From Zoogloeaceae bacterium (lineage in GTDB: Bacteria; Pseudomonadota; Gammaproteobacteria; Burkholderiales; Rhodocyclaceae): DNA of 6,034 bases. The stretch covers positions 1 to 6,034 of the forward strand of contig JAITJU010000230.1 in NCBI GenBank assembly GCA_031278735.1, given 5' to 3'. Of this stretch, positions 1 to 6,034 are shown in pieces (the stretch's first letter is position 1; each line of letters opens with the position of its first letter). The notes beneath the pieces are model-generated. The model saw nothing but the letters and a program-made list of their open reading frames with translations. It had not been told where the DNA came from and ran no database searches. Made by a program: the position numbers and the translations under genes.

Positions 1-1
1 C

Positions 2-484
2 GCGCGCGGCTTCTTTTTTGAAAGTTTCAATGCCCGCGAATTTGCCGCCTTGAGCGGCCTGACGGTCAGGTTCGTGCAGGACAATCACTCGCGCAGCGTC
101 CGGAATGTGCTGCGCGGCCTGCATTACCAGCTGCGCCAGCCGCAGGGCAAGCTGGTGCGGGTCACGGCGGGCGAAGTGTTCGACGTGGCGGTGGATATTC
201 GCCGCGCCTCGCCCACTTTCGGGCAATGGAGCGGGGCGCGGCTTTCAGCGGAAAACAAGCGCCAACTCTGGATACCGCCGGGCTTTGCGCACGGTTTTCT
301 GTGTCTGAGCGAATATGCGGAATTCCTCTACAAGGCGACGGACTATTACGCGCCGACGCATGAGCGCCGCATCCTCTGGAATGACCCGGAGATTGGCATA
401 GACTGGCCGCTGGACGGCGCATTGCCCAATCTTTCCGCCAAGGATCGGACGGGCGTGCCGCTGGCGCAGGCCGAAGTGTTCTGA
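2..484 (+). CDS. rfbC: dTDP-4-dehydrorhamnose 3,5-epimerase, C-terminal 160 residues (5' end outside window)
   Basis: This cytosolic enzyme epimerises C3 and C5 of dTDP-4-keto-6-deoxyglucose, the third step of dTDP-L-rhamnose synthesis for surface polysaccharides. The frame is open from the first bases, so the gene is cut by the window edge. The 160 visible residues begin ARGFFFESFN, which in the family lies about 22 residues from the N-terminus; the usual length is about 180-185. Family motifs in order (numbering from the first visible residue): QDNHS (26-30), LRGLHYQ (38-44) with the catalytic base His at 41, the cupin strand GEVFDVAVDIR (57-67), IPPGFAHGF (91-99), FLYKATDYY (108-116) with the expected catalytic Tyr at 110, and LSAKD (144-148) with the Asp that partners the His. 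A TTG at base 50 is internal and is not the start. Role and residue assignments come from knowledge of RmlC; the motifs are read directly. apaH follows after 11 nt. Confidence 0.95.
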   Translation, partial: ARGFFFESFNAREFAALSGLTVRFVQDNHSRSVRNVLRGLHYQLRQPQGKLVRVTAGEVFDVAVDIRRASPTFGQWSGARLSAENKRQLWIPPGFAHGFLCLSEYAEFLYKATDYYAPTHERRILWNDPEIGIDWPLDGALPNLSAKDRTGVPLAQAEVF

Positions 485-495
485 CCCGGCGCGTC

Positions 496-1338
496 ATGGC
501 AACCTACGCGATTGGCGACATTCAGGGCTGTTTCGATTCCTTGCTGCGTCTGCTGGCGCGTTGCGCCTTCGATCCGCGAAAAGACAGGCTCTGGCTGGTG
601 GGCGACCTGGTCAATCGCGGCCCGGACTCGCTTGCCGTCCTGCGGTACGTCAAATCGCTGGGCGATGCCGCGATCACGGTGCTCGGAAATCATGATCTGT
701 ATCTCCTGATGATTGCCGAAGTCGCGAACGCTCGCCGCAGCCGCGGCGATACCCTGCAGGCCGTGCTGGACGCGCCGGACAGGGCGGCGTTGCTCGACTG
801 GTTGCGCCAGCGTCCGCTCTGCCGCGTCGAAGGGGAATACTGTCTTGTCCACGCCGGGCTTCTGCCGCAATGGCGGGTGAAAAAAGCCAGAACGCTGGCC
901 GCCGAAGTCGAAGCCTGCTTGCAGGGCGAAAATTACCGCGAGTTCCTGGCGGAAATCTGGGGCGGCAAACCGGCATGCTGGTCGGGCAAGCTGCGGGGCG
1001 TCGACCGCTGGCGCGTCATCGTCAACGCCATGACGCGGATGCGTTTTTGCCGCCTTCACGCAAACAATGACTGCGAGATGGAATTTACCGCCAAGGGAGG
1101 GTTGGATTCCGCGCCGCCCGGATGTCTGCCGTGGTTTGCGCTGCCCGGACGCAAGAGCGCCGACCATGTGCTGATCACCGGCCACTGGTCGGCGCTGGGA
1201 CTATATCGCCTGCCCAACCTGCTGGCGCTGGATAGCGGCTGCATTTGGGGCGGGACGCTTACCGCCGTGCGCCTGGAGGACAGGGCGCTGTTCCAGGTGG
1301 AGAGCAGCCCGCGCGAACGCCGCGCGGCGGCGGAATGA
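496..1338 (+). CDS. apaH: Bis(5'-nucleosyl)-tetraphosphatase, symmetrical (Ap4A hydrolase)
   Basis: ApaH hydrolyses diadenosine tetraphosphate symmetrically to two ADP and can remove Np4-type caps from RNA 5' ends, which links it to stress physiology. The 280 residues equal the length of E. coli ApaH. Calcineurin-like metallophosphatase motifs are intact: GDIQG (7-11), GDLVNRGPDS (36-45), GNHD (64-67), HAG (119-121), and GHWS (229-232), followed by LDSGCIWGG (245-253). Gln10 replaces the His of the E. coli GDVHG motif; Pseudomonas-type ApaH proteins also carry Gln here, so this is not a sign of inactivation. The C-terminus (SPRERRAAAE) is a loose charged tail. The ATG gives the canonical MATYAIGD start. 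No strong Shine-Dalgarno is visible, so translation may depend on coupling to rfbC, which ends 11 nt upstream. In many proteobacteria apaH sits with ksgA/apaG; here it is behind a rhamnose gene. Convergent with dnaE. Confidence 0.97.
   Translation: MATYAIGDIQGCFDSLLRLLARCAFDPRKDRLWLVGDLVNRGPDSLAVLRYVKSLGDAAITVLGNHDLYLLMIAEVANARRSRGDTLQAVLDAPDRAALLDWLRQRPLCRVEGEYCLVHAGLLPQWRVKKARTLAAEVEACLQGENYREFLAEIWGGKPACWSGKLRGVDRWRVIVNAMTRMRFCRLHANNDCEMEFTAKGGLDSAPPGCLPWFALPGRKSADHVLITGHWSALGLYRLPNLLALDSGCIWGGTLTAVRLEDRALFQVESSPRERRAAAE
1309..1327 (+). other. GC hairpin in the last codons of apaH (weak)
   Basis: CCGCGCG (1309-1315) and CGCGCGG (1321-1327) are perfect inverted repeats around a 5-nt loop. 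They could form a 7-bp stem in the apaH mRNA, ending 8 bases before the stop codon. No T-run follows directly; the nearest pyrimidine-rich stretch is around 1360-1370. It therefore does not qualify as an intrinsic terminator and may be a by-product of Arg/Ala codons. The 121-nt gap after apaH (1339-1459) shows no other clear signal on either strand. Confidence 0.2.
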
Positions 1339-1459
1339 AACCCAAACGGGCGACGCGCGTTCTTCTTTCTCACAGGCGGCGGATTCTTTGCGCGGCGGAC
1401 AGAACAACACCGTTCCCCGCGTTTTCCGCGCCTTCTCTTCCGTGCTGGAGGCCGCGGCG

Positions 1460-4400
1460 TCAGTCGTAGACGATTTGCACGTTTTCCGGCTTCAGCCACT
1501 CGCACAGATCGCGCAGCAGGCTGTCATCCAGATTGACGCGGTAGTGGGCGCCCAGGGTAAGCTCGCAGACGGCGCTGTGATTCTGGTAGCGGATGCGCAC
1601 GGGCGCGAGGCCGGGGAAAGGCGTGAGCAGGTCTTTCAGGCGGGCGGCGTTCGCCTGACCGTTCAGGTTCAGGGAAAGGCAGCGGGCAAAGCGGGCGCGC
1701 GCTTCGCCCAGAGTCATCAGCTTGTCGGCAACGACACGGTTATTGCTGGAAAACTCGTCGTAGCTCACCTTGCCTTCGATCAACAATATTTCATCCGTGA
1801 CGACCTTTTCGCGCTCGGCCTCGAACAGCGCGTTGAACACGGAGACTTCCACCATCGCGCTGCCGTCATCCAATTGCAGGAACAGCACTTTGCCGCGGCG
1901 GGTCATCTGGACGCGGACGCCGACGACAATGCCGGCGACGAGCACTGGTTCGCGCGCAGGCTCAAGTTGGCTGAGACGGCGAGAAACGAAGCGGGAAAGC
2001 TCCTGGCGCACACTGTCATAAGGATGGCCGGAAACAAAAAAACCCAGCGCCGTCTTTTCCCACAGCAGTTTTTCCTTTTCGCTCCAGGGCTTGACCTGGA
2101 TGTATTGGGGCGCGTGGATCTCGCCTTCCTCGCCCGCATCGAACAGGCTGGCTTGCAGCGCGTTGCGCTCGGCCTGTTCGGCGGCTTCCATGGCGATGCC
2201 GACCGAAGCCAGGAGTTTTTCGCGCGCGCGATCCACGGCGTCGAAAGCGCCGGCCTTGACCAGCGCCTCGATGGCGCGGCGGTTGACCTGGCGTTTGTCG
2301 ACGCGGCAGCAGAAATCGAACAGGTTCTTGAACGCGCCCTCTTTTTCCCGCGCCGCCAGTATCAGACGCACGGCCTGCTCGCCCACGCCCTTGATCGCGC
2401 CCAGGCCATAACGAACGGTCTTCGCGTCCACAGGCTCGAAACAGTAGGCGGATGTGTTGACGTCCGGCCCCAGCATGACAAGCCCGTTGGCCAGCGCGTC
2501 TTCATAAAATGTTTTCACGGCGTCGGTGTTGTCCATGTCCGACGAAAGCGTCGCCGCCATGAAGGCGGCGGCATGATGCGCCTTCAGCCAGGCCGTGTGA
2601 TAAGTGATGACGGCATAGGCGGCGGTGTGCGACTTGTTGAAGCCGTATTCCGCGAACTTGGTCATCAGGTCGAAGAGATGTTCGGCGAGTTTAGGCGTGT
2701 AGCCCTTATTTTTCGCGCCTTCGGCGATGGTCGTGCGGTGCTTGGCCATTTCTTCGGGCTTTTTCTTGCCCATGGCGCGGCGCAGCAAATCCGCCCCGCC
2801 CAGCGTATAGCCGCCGATGATCTGCGAAATCTGCATCACCTGCTCTTGATAGACGATCACTCCGTAGGTGGGCGAGAGGCAGTCTTTCAGGTCGTCATGA
2901 AAATAGTCGATCGTCTGCCTGCCCTTCTTGCGCAGGATGAAATCATCGACCATGCCGGAACCCAGCGGCCCCGGACGATACAGCGCCAGCACGGCGATGA
3001 TGTCTTCAAAACGGTCTGGCTCCAGTTTTTTCAGGAGTTTTTTCATGCCCTCCGATTCGACCTGGAAGATCGCCGTGGTGTTGGCTTCCTTCAGGATGCG
3101 ATAGACCGCCGGATCGTCGAAGCCCAGGCGCATCAAATCCGGTTTTTCGCCGGTCAGGCGCTCGACGTATTCCAGCGCCAGCTTGATGATGGTGAGGTTG
3201 CGCAAGCCAAGAAAGTCGAACTTGACGAGACCGGCCTTTTCCACGTCGTCCTTGTCGAATTGCGACACGGGCGAGGCGTCGTTGCCGCTGGCCTGGTAGA
3301 TGGGACAAAAATCGGTGATTTTCCCCGGCGCGATCAGCACGCCGCCCGCGTGCATGCCGACATTGCGGGTGAGGTCTTCCAGACGACGCGCCAGATCGAA
3401 GAGTACGCGCACCGATTCGCCGTCCTCGCCCGCCATCATCTCTTCCAAAGCCGGTTCCTTTTTCAGCGCCTCGGCGAGCGACACGGGCTTGTTCTGTTCC
3501 ACCGGAATCAATTTCGAGATGCGGTCGCAGAGGGAATACGGCAAATCCAGCACCCGCCCCACGTCGCGCACGACCGCCTTCGACGACATGGCGCCGAAGG
3601 TGGCGATCTGCGACACCGCGTCGGCGCCGTAACGCTGGCGCACGTATTCGATCACCCGCCAGCGGTTGTCCTGACAGAAGTCGATGTCGAAGTCGGGCAT
3701 GGAAACCCGTTCCGGGTTCAGGAAACGCTCGAACAAGAGCGCGTATTGCAGCGGATCGAGATCGGTGACGCCAATGCTGTAGGCCACCAGCGACCCTGCC
3801 CCGGAACCGCGTCCCGGCCCCACCGGCACGCCGTTGTTCTTGCCCCAGTTGATGAAATCCGCCACGATCAGGAAGTAGCCCGAAAATCCCATCTGGATGA
3901 TGGTGTGCAGTTCGGTTTTGAGACGCGCATCGTATTCCGGGCGACGTTGGGCGCGTGTGGCGGGGTCGGGAAAAAGTTCGACGAGGCGTTTTTCCAAGCC
4001 TTCTTCGGCCTGTTGGGTCAGGAAGGTTGCCAGGCTCACGCCGTCTGGCGTCGGAAATTGGGGCAGGAAATTCTTGTCCAGCGTCAATTCAAGATTGCAG
4101 CGACGGGCGATTTCCAGCGTATTTTCCAGCGCCTCCGGCAAGTCGGCGAACAACTCGACCATCTCGGCCTGGCTTTTGAAATACTGCGCCTCCGTAAAAG
4201 TACGCGGACGCCGGGTATCGCCCAGGGTGTAGCCTTCGGCGATGCACACCCTGGCTTCATGGGCGCGAAAATCATCCTGATTCAGGAACTGGACGGGATG
4301 CGTTGCCGCCACCGGCAAATCCAGTTCCGCCGCCAGATGGATGCTCGCCTGAACCAGTTGTTCCTCCTGCGGCTGGCCGGAACGCTGCACTTCGAGATAG

Positions 4401-4927
4401 AACGCACCGGGAAACAGCGCCTCCCAGGCCAGCGCCCGCGCCTTCGCCTGCTCGCCATGTCCCGCCAGCACCGCTTCGCCGACATCCCCCAATCCCGCGC
4501 CGGAGAGGGCGATGAGGCCGTCACAGCCGATTTCGGCAAACCATTCCCGTTGCAGCTGCGCCTTCTCCGGACGGTTGGGTTGCAGGTAAGCGCGCGTCAG
4601 CAATTCGCAAAGCTGGCGATAGCCCTGCCGGTTGCGCACCAGCAGCAGCAGACGAAAAGGCCGTTCCGCCTCATCGGGATTGGCAATCCAGCAATCCGCT
4701 CCGACAATGGGTTTTACACCCGCCGCGCGCGCCTTTGCGTAGAACTTCAGCAGGCAGAAAAAGTTCATGAGATCCGTAATCGCCAGCGCCGGCATGGCGT
4801 CCGCCGCCGCGCGCGCAATCGCGGCATCCGCCCGCAAAATGCCGTCCGTGATTGAAAACTCGCTGTGCGCGCGCAAATGCACGAAACGGGGCGCGGCGGG
4901 CGATTCGACAACAGGGGCGTCAGTCAT
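1460..4927 (-). CDS. dnaE: DNA polymerase III alpha subunit (replicative polymerase)
   Basis: DnaE is the 5'-3' polymerising subunit of the replicative holoenzyme and works with the epsilon proofreader, the beta clamp and the tau clamp loader. It has 1,155 residues, close to E. coli DnaE (1,160), and appears complete. Domains in order: an N-terminal PHP domain (about 14-285) opening HLRAHSEFS, with Arg19 and Leu53 where metal-binding PHP domains carry His, so probably inactive as in other proteobacteria; the polymerase palm with PGRGSGAGS (371-379), PDFDIDF (411-417; catalytic Asp412 and Asp414) and VKFDFLGLR (568-576; third Asp571); fingers (about 575-810) with LYRPGPLGSGM (649-659); helix-hairpin-helix GLGAIKGVGE (841-850); a beta-clamp-binding motif QASLF (925-929); SGHPYD (966-971); an OB fold (about 990-1075); and a C-terminal tau-binding region. 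The ATG lies 13 codons before the conserved RFVHLR; E. coli has a shorter leader. No clear Shine-Dalgarno is seen. Transcribed convergently to apaH and divergently from glnS. Confidence 0.98.
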   Translation of the reverse strand: MTDAPVVESPAAPRFVHLRAHSEFSITDGILRADAAIARAAADAMPALAITDLMNFFCLLKFYAKARAAGVKPIVGADCWIANPDEAERPFRLLLLVRNRQGYRQLCELLTRAYLQPNRPEKAQLQREWFAEIGCDGLIALSGAGLGDVGEAVLAGHGEQAKARALAWEALFPGAFYLEVQRSGQPQEEQLVQASIHLAAELDLPVAATHPVQFLNQDDFRAHEARVCIAEGYTLGDTRRPRTFTEAQYFKSQAEMVELFADLPEALENTLEIARRCNLELTLDKNFLPQFPTPDGVSLATFLTQQAEEGLEKRLVELFPDPATRAQRRPEYDARLKTELHTIIQMGFSGYFLIVADFINWGKNNGVPVGPGRGSGAGSLVAYSIGVTDLDPLQYALLFERFLNPERVSMPDFDIDFCQDNRWRVIEYVRQRYGADAVSQIATFGAMSSKAVVRDVGRVLDLPYSLCDRISKLIPVEQNKPVSLAEALKKEPALEEMMAGEDGESVRVLFDLARRLEDLTRNVGMHAGGVLIAPGKITDFCPIYQASGNDASPVSQFDKDDVEKAGLVKFDFLGLRNLTIIKLALEYVERLTGEKPDLMRLGFDDPAVYRILKEANTTAIFQVESEGMKKLLKKLEPDRFEDIIAVLALYRPGPLGSGMVDDFILRKKGRQTIDYFHDDLKDCLSPTYGVIVYQEQVMQISQIIGGYTLGGADLLRRAMGKKKPEEMAKHRTTIAEGAKNKGYTPKLAEHLFDLMTKFAEYGFNKSHTAAYAVITYHTAWLKAHHAAAFMAATLSSDMDNTDAVKTFYEDALANGLVMLGPDVNTSAYCFEPVDAKTVRYGLGAIKGVGEQAVRLILAAREKEGAFKNLFDFCCRVDKRQVNRRAIEALVKAGAFDAVDRAREKLLASVGIAMEAAEQAERNALQASLFDAGEEGEIHAPQYIQVKPWSEKEKLLWEKTALGFFVSGHPYDSVRQELSRFVSRRLSQLEPAREPVLVAGIVVGVRVQMTRRGKVLFLQLDDGSAMVEVSVFNALFEAEREKVVTDEILLIEGKVSYDEFSSNNRVVADKLMTLGEARARFARCLSLNLNGQANAARLKDLLTPFPGLAPVRIRYQNHSAVCELTLGAHYRVNLDDSLLRDLCEWLKPENVQIVYD

Positions 4928-4966
4928 GGGAAGCGGGCATCTGCGGGAAGAAGAACGGAAGACAGG

Positions 4967-4972
4967 ATTCTA
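4967..4972 (-). promoter_or_regulatory. Possible -10 element for dnaE
   Basis: On the minus strand this reads TAGAAT, five of six matches to TATAAT. It would place transcription start about 30 nt before the dnaE ATG. Nothing resembling TTGACA sits 16-18 nt upstream (near 4989-4996), so support is limited to position and the single hexamer. Confidence 0.2.
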
Positions 4973-4973
4973 A

Positions 4974-5189
4974 TGGAACACGCGAGATTTTGCCGAGCCT
5001 TGTGGAGAACAACGCATTTCAGAAGACGGTGCCGACCGCTCGCGTTCCGGCGCCCGCGCCCCTGACGCCTCCCAGGAGTTTGCGCTGTTCGGCAAAGCGC
5101 CGCTTCAGGCGCTGGCCGACGCCTTCGCCGATCTTGCCGATCTGCCGCTTCCGCATCCTGACGACGGATTCGACGCCGCGTCGGACTGA
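4974..5189 (+). other. Start-less 71-codon open frame, possible gene remnant
   Basis: The plus-strand frame runs from just after a TAA (4971-4973) to TGA (5187-5189) and contains no ATG, GTG or TTG. I do not recognise the product. The last 37 codons look like real protein: they contain EFALFGKAPLQALADAF and end PHPDDGFDAASD, an amphipathic Ala/Leu segment followed by an acidic tail. By hand count these codons have GC of about 84%, 43% and 73% at positions 1, 2 and 3, the low-middle pattern expected of genuine coding DNA in a GC-rich genome. The first half is less protein-like. Possibilities: the 3' remnant of a decayed gene, a small gene disrupted by a frameshift (an ATG at 4973 in another frame follows AGGA), or chance. 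A short direct repeat, GCCGATCT at 5127 and 5136, encodes the ADLADL part. Confidence 0.3.
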
Positions 5190-5313
5190 CCTGGACGCGC
5201 TCGCCATGCGGCGCGGCTCGGACGGGCAGGCAATCGGGCACACATGACGAATGTATTCACGCGGTTGTCCCGAACAATCCCAAAACACAGATGCGGCCAC
5301 TCCGGATACCCTA

Positions 5314-5319
5314 TAGAAT
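5314..5319 (+). promoter_or_regulatory. Possible -10 element for glnS
   Basis: TAGAAT inside CTATAGAATG matches TATAAT at five of six positions and lies 30 nt before the glnS ATG, which would leave a leader of about 24 nt containing the ribosome binding site. The hexamer expected 17 nt upstream (5291-5296, ATGCGG) does not resemble a sigma-70 -35 box, so the call is weak. Confidence 0.25.
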
Positions 5320-5336
5320 GATTGCTTTTCCATGCC

Positions 5337-5341
5337 AGGGA
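5337..5341 (+). promoter_or_regulatory. Ribosome binding site of glnS
   Basis: AGGGA ends 8 nt before the ATG at 5350, a normal Shine-Dalgarno spacing. It supports that ATG over the ATG at 5319-5321, which lies upstream of this site and in a different frame. Confidence 0.7.
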
Positions 5342-5349
5342 TCATCGTA

Positions 5350-6034
5350 ATGAAATCCGCCTCCCCTCCCGCGCCGCCTGCCGCCAATTTCATCCGCAAC
5401 ATCGTTGAGGCCGACCTCGCCTGCGGAAAATACGCGACCCGCCGCTGGGCAGGAAAGCCCGGTCTGGGCGAAACGCACGCCAACGCCCCGCTGGACGCGG
5501 CGAAAATCCGCACCCGCTTTCCGCCGGAACCCAACGGTTATCTGCATTTCGGTCACGCCAAGTCCATCTGCCTCAACTTCGGCCTGGCGGAACAGTTCGG
5601 CGGGCGTTGCCACATGCGCTTTGACGACACCAACCCGGAAAAGGAAGAAACGGAATACGTGGAATCCATCATCGGCGCGGTGCGCTGGCTGGGCTTCGAC
5701 TGGCAGGACGGGCAAGAAAGCAATCTCTACTACGCCTCCAATTATTTCCCGCAGATGCTCGCCTGCGCCGAATATCTGATCGCGGCGGGACACGCCTACG
5801 TCGATAGCCAAAGCGCCGAGGCAATGCGGCAAAACCGGGGGACGCTCACCGAACCCGGCAAGGACAGCCCCTGGCGCAACCGCGACGTTGCCGAAAATCA
5901 GGATTTGTTTCGCCGGATGCGGGCGGGCGAGTTTCCCGACGGCGCGCACGTGCTGCGCGCCAAAATCGACATGGCCTCGCCCAACATCAATCTGCGCGAC
6001 CCGGCCATTTATCGCATTCGTCACGCCAGCCACC
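5350..6034 (+). CDS. glnS: Glutaminyl-tRNA synthetase, N-terminal 228 residues (3' end outside window)
   Basis: GlnRS is a cytosolic class I synthetase that charges tRNA-Gln with glutamine using ATP. The gene runs off the right edge, leaving 228 codons of an expected 550-600. Visible motifs: NFIRNIVEADLACGK (13-27), the class I signature within RFPPEPNGYLHFGHAKS (56-72; HIGH-type tetrapeptide H66-F-G-H69), MRFDDTNPEKEE (89-100), VRWLGFDW (111-118), YFPQM (132-136), and VLRAKIDMASPNINLRDP (201-218). MRFDDTNPEKE and LRAKIDMASP distinguish GlnRS from bacterial GluRS. The downstream KMSK-type loop and anticodon-binding beta-barrels are outside the window. Two oddities: residues 28-54 form a loop about 22 residues longer than the equivalent in E. 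coli, and the HIGH motif has Phe at its second position. The start is supported by AGGGA with 8-nt spacing. The leader MKSASPPAPPAA is Pro/Ala-rich and probably disordered. Confidence 0.97.
   Translation, partial: MKSASPPAPPAANFIRNIVEADLACGKYATRRWAGKPGLGETHANAPLDAAKIRTRFPPEPNGYLHFGHAKSICLNFGLAEQFGGRCHMRFDDTNPEKEETEYVESIIGAVRWLGFDWQDGQESNLYYASNYFPQMLACAEYLIAAGHAYVDSQSAEAMRQNRGTLTEPGKDSPWRNRDVAENQDLFRRMRAGEFPDGAHVLRAKIDMASPNINLRDPAIYRIRHASH

Larger units (their letters stand above)
4928..5349. other. dnaE-glnS divergent intergenic region
   Basis: These 422 nt lie between two divergent essential genes, so both promoters should be here. I see a -10-like TAGAAT near each end but no good -35 partner for either. 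The middle part (about 4974-5189) carries a coding-like frame described separately. The part nearest glnS (about 5230-5349) is less GC-rich and looks like ordinary promoter/leader DNA. It contains a short dyad, GAAT-GT-ATTC (around 5250), too short to call an operator. No tRNA, intrinsic terminator or riboswitch-like fold was recognised. Confidence 0.6.

Noticed and set aside
14..32. PHP domain of DnaE as an active metal-dependent nuclease (residues near 17-23 of DnaE; minus strand, about 4859-4879)
   Set aside because: Key metal-ligand His positions are Arg19 and Leu53, the degenerate state common in proteobacterial DnaE, so no activity is expected. The start/end values given for this item are residue numbers, not window bases.
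346..1185. 279-codon minus-strand open frame opposite apaH and the end of rfbC
   Set aside because: Codon-aligned antisense of apaH, which has every family motif; no recognisable domain in the antisense product.
1309..1327. Hairpin at the apaH 3' end as an intrinsic terminator
   Set aside because: Stem is good, but it lies inside the coding sequence and no T-run follows.
1388..4855. 1,155-codon plus-strand open frame covering nearly all of dnaE
   Set aside because: It is the codon-aligned antisense of a clearly real dnaE with all catalytic motifs. Its translation is His/Gln/Arg-rich without recognisable domains, and its openness follows from missing TTA/CTA/TCA codons.
4924..5241. 105-codon minus-strand frame in the dnaE upstream region
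   Set aside because: Extremely Arg-rich translation typical of an out-of-phase shadow in GC-rich DNA; it ends on top of the dnaE start.
4852..5247. 131-codon plus-strand frame starting inside dnaE and crossing the intergenic region
   Set aside because: Its first part is antisense to dnaE and its later part is Arg/Pro-rich low-quality sequence. Only the 4990-5070 segment reads smoothly, and that is discussed under the possible frameshift.
5311..6033. 240-codon minus-strand open frame opposite glnS
   Set aside because: Codon-aligned antisense of glnS, whose sense strand carries class I synthetase motifs and a Shine-Dalgarno.

Overview
The window reads as an ordinary housekeeping stretch of a GC-rich proteobacterial chromosome, most likely a betaproteobacterium. 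This is an inference from the protein flavour: a 1,155-residue DnaE of the E. coli class with a degenerate PHP domain, a proteobacterial-type ApaH, and a bacterial GlnRS (glutaminyl-tRNA synthetase). No mobile element, CRISPR array, tRNA or rRNA was found.

Layout. (1) Bases 2-484, plus strand: the 3' part of rfbC/rmlC (dTDP-4-dehydrorhamnose 3,5-epimerase), cut by the left edge; the rest of a dTDP-rhamnose cluster may lie to the left. (2) Bases 496-1338, plus strand: apaH (symmetrical Ap4A hydrolase), 11 nt downstream of rfbC and probably co-transcribed with it. (3) Bases 1339-1459: a short gap between the convergent ends of apaH and dnaE, without a convincing intrinsic terminator. (4) Bases 1460-4927, minus strand: complete dnaE, the replicative DNA polymerase III alpha subunit. 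(5) Bases 4928-5349: a 422-nt region between the divergent genes dnaE and glnS. It should hold both promoters, and it also contains an unexplained 71-codon plus-strand reading frame with coding-like base composition but no start codon. (6) Bases 5350-6034, plus strand: the 5' part of glnS, with a clear Shine-Dalgarno sequence, cut by the right edge.

The genes do not form one pathway. They cover cell-surface sugar synthesis (rfbC), dinucleoside polyphosphate turnover (apaH), chromosome replication (dnaE) and tRNA charging (glnS).

I did not find a new biological system. The items most worth a second look are the start-less or frameshifted small frame between dnaE and glnS, and an insertion of about 22 residues near the N-terminus of GlnRS compared with E. 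coli. Long open frames antisense to the genes are best explained by avoidance of TTA, CTA and TCA codons.
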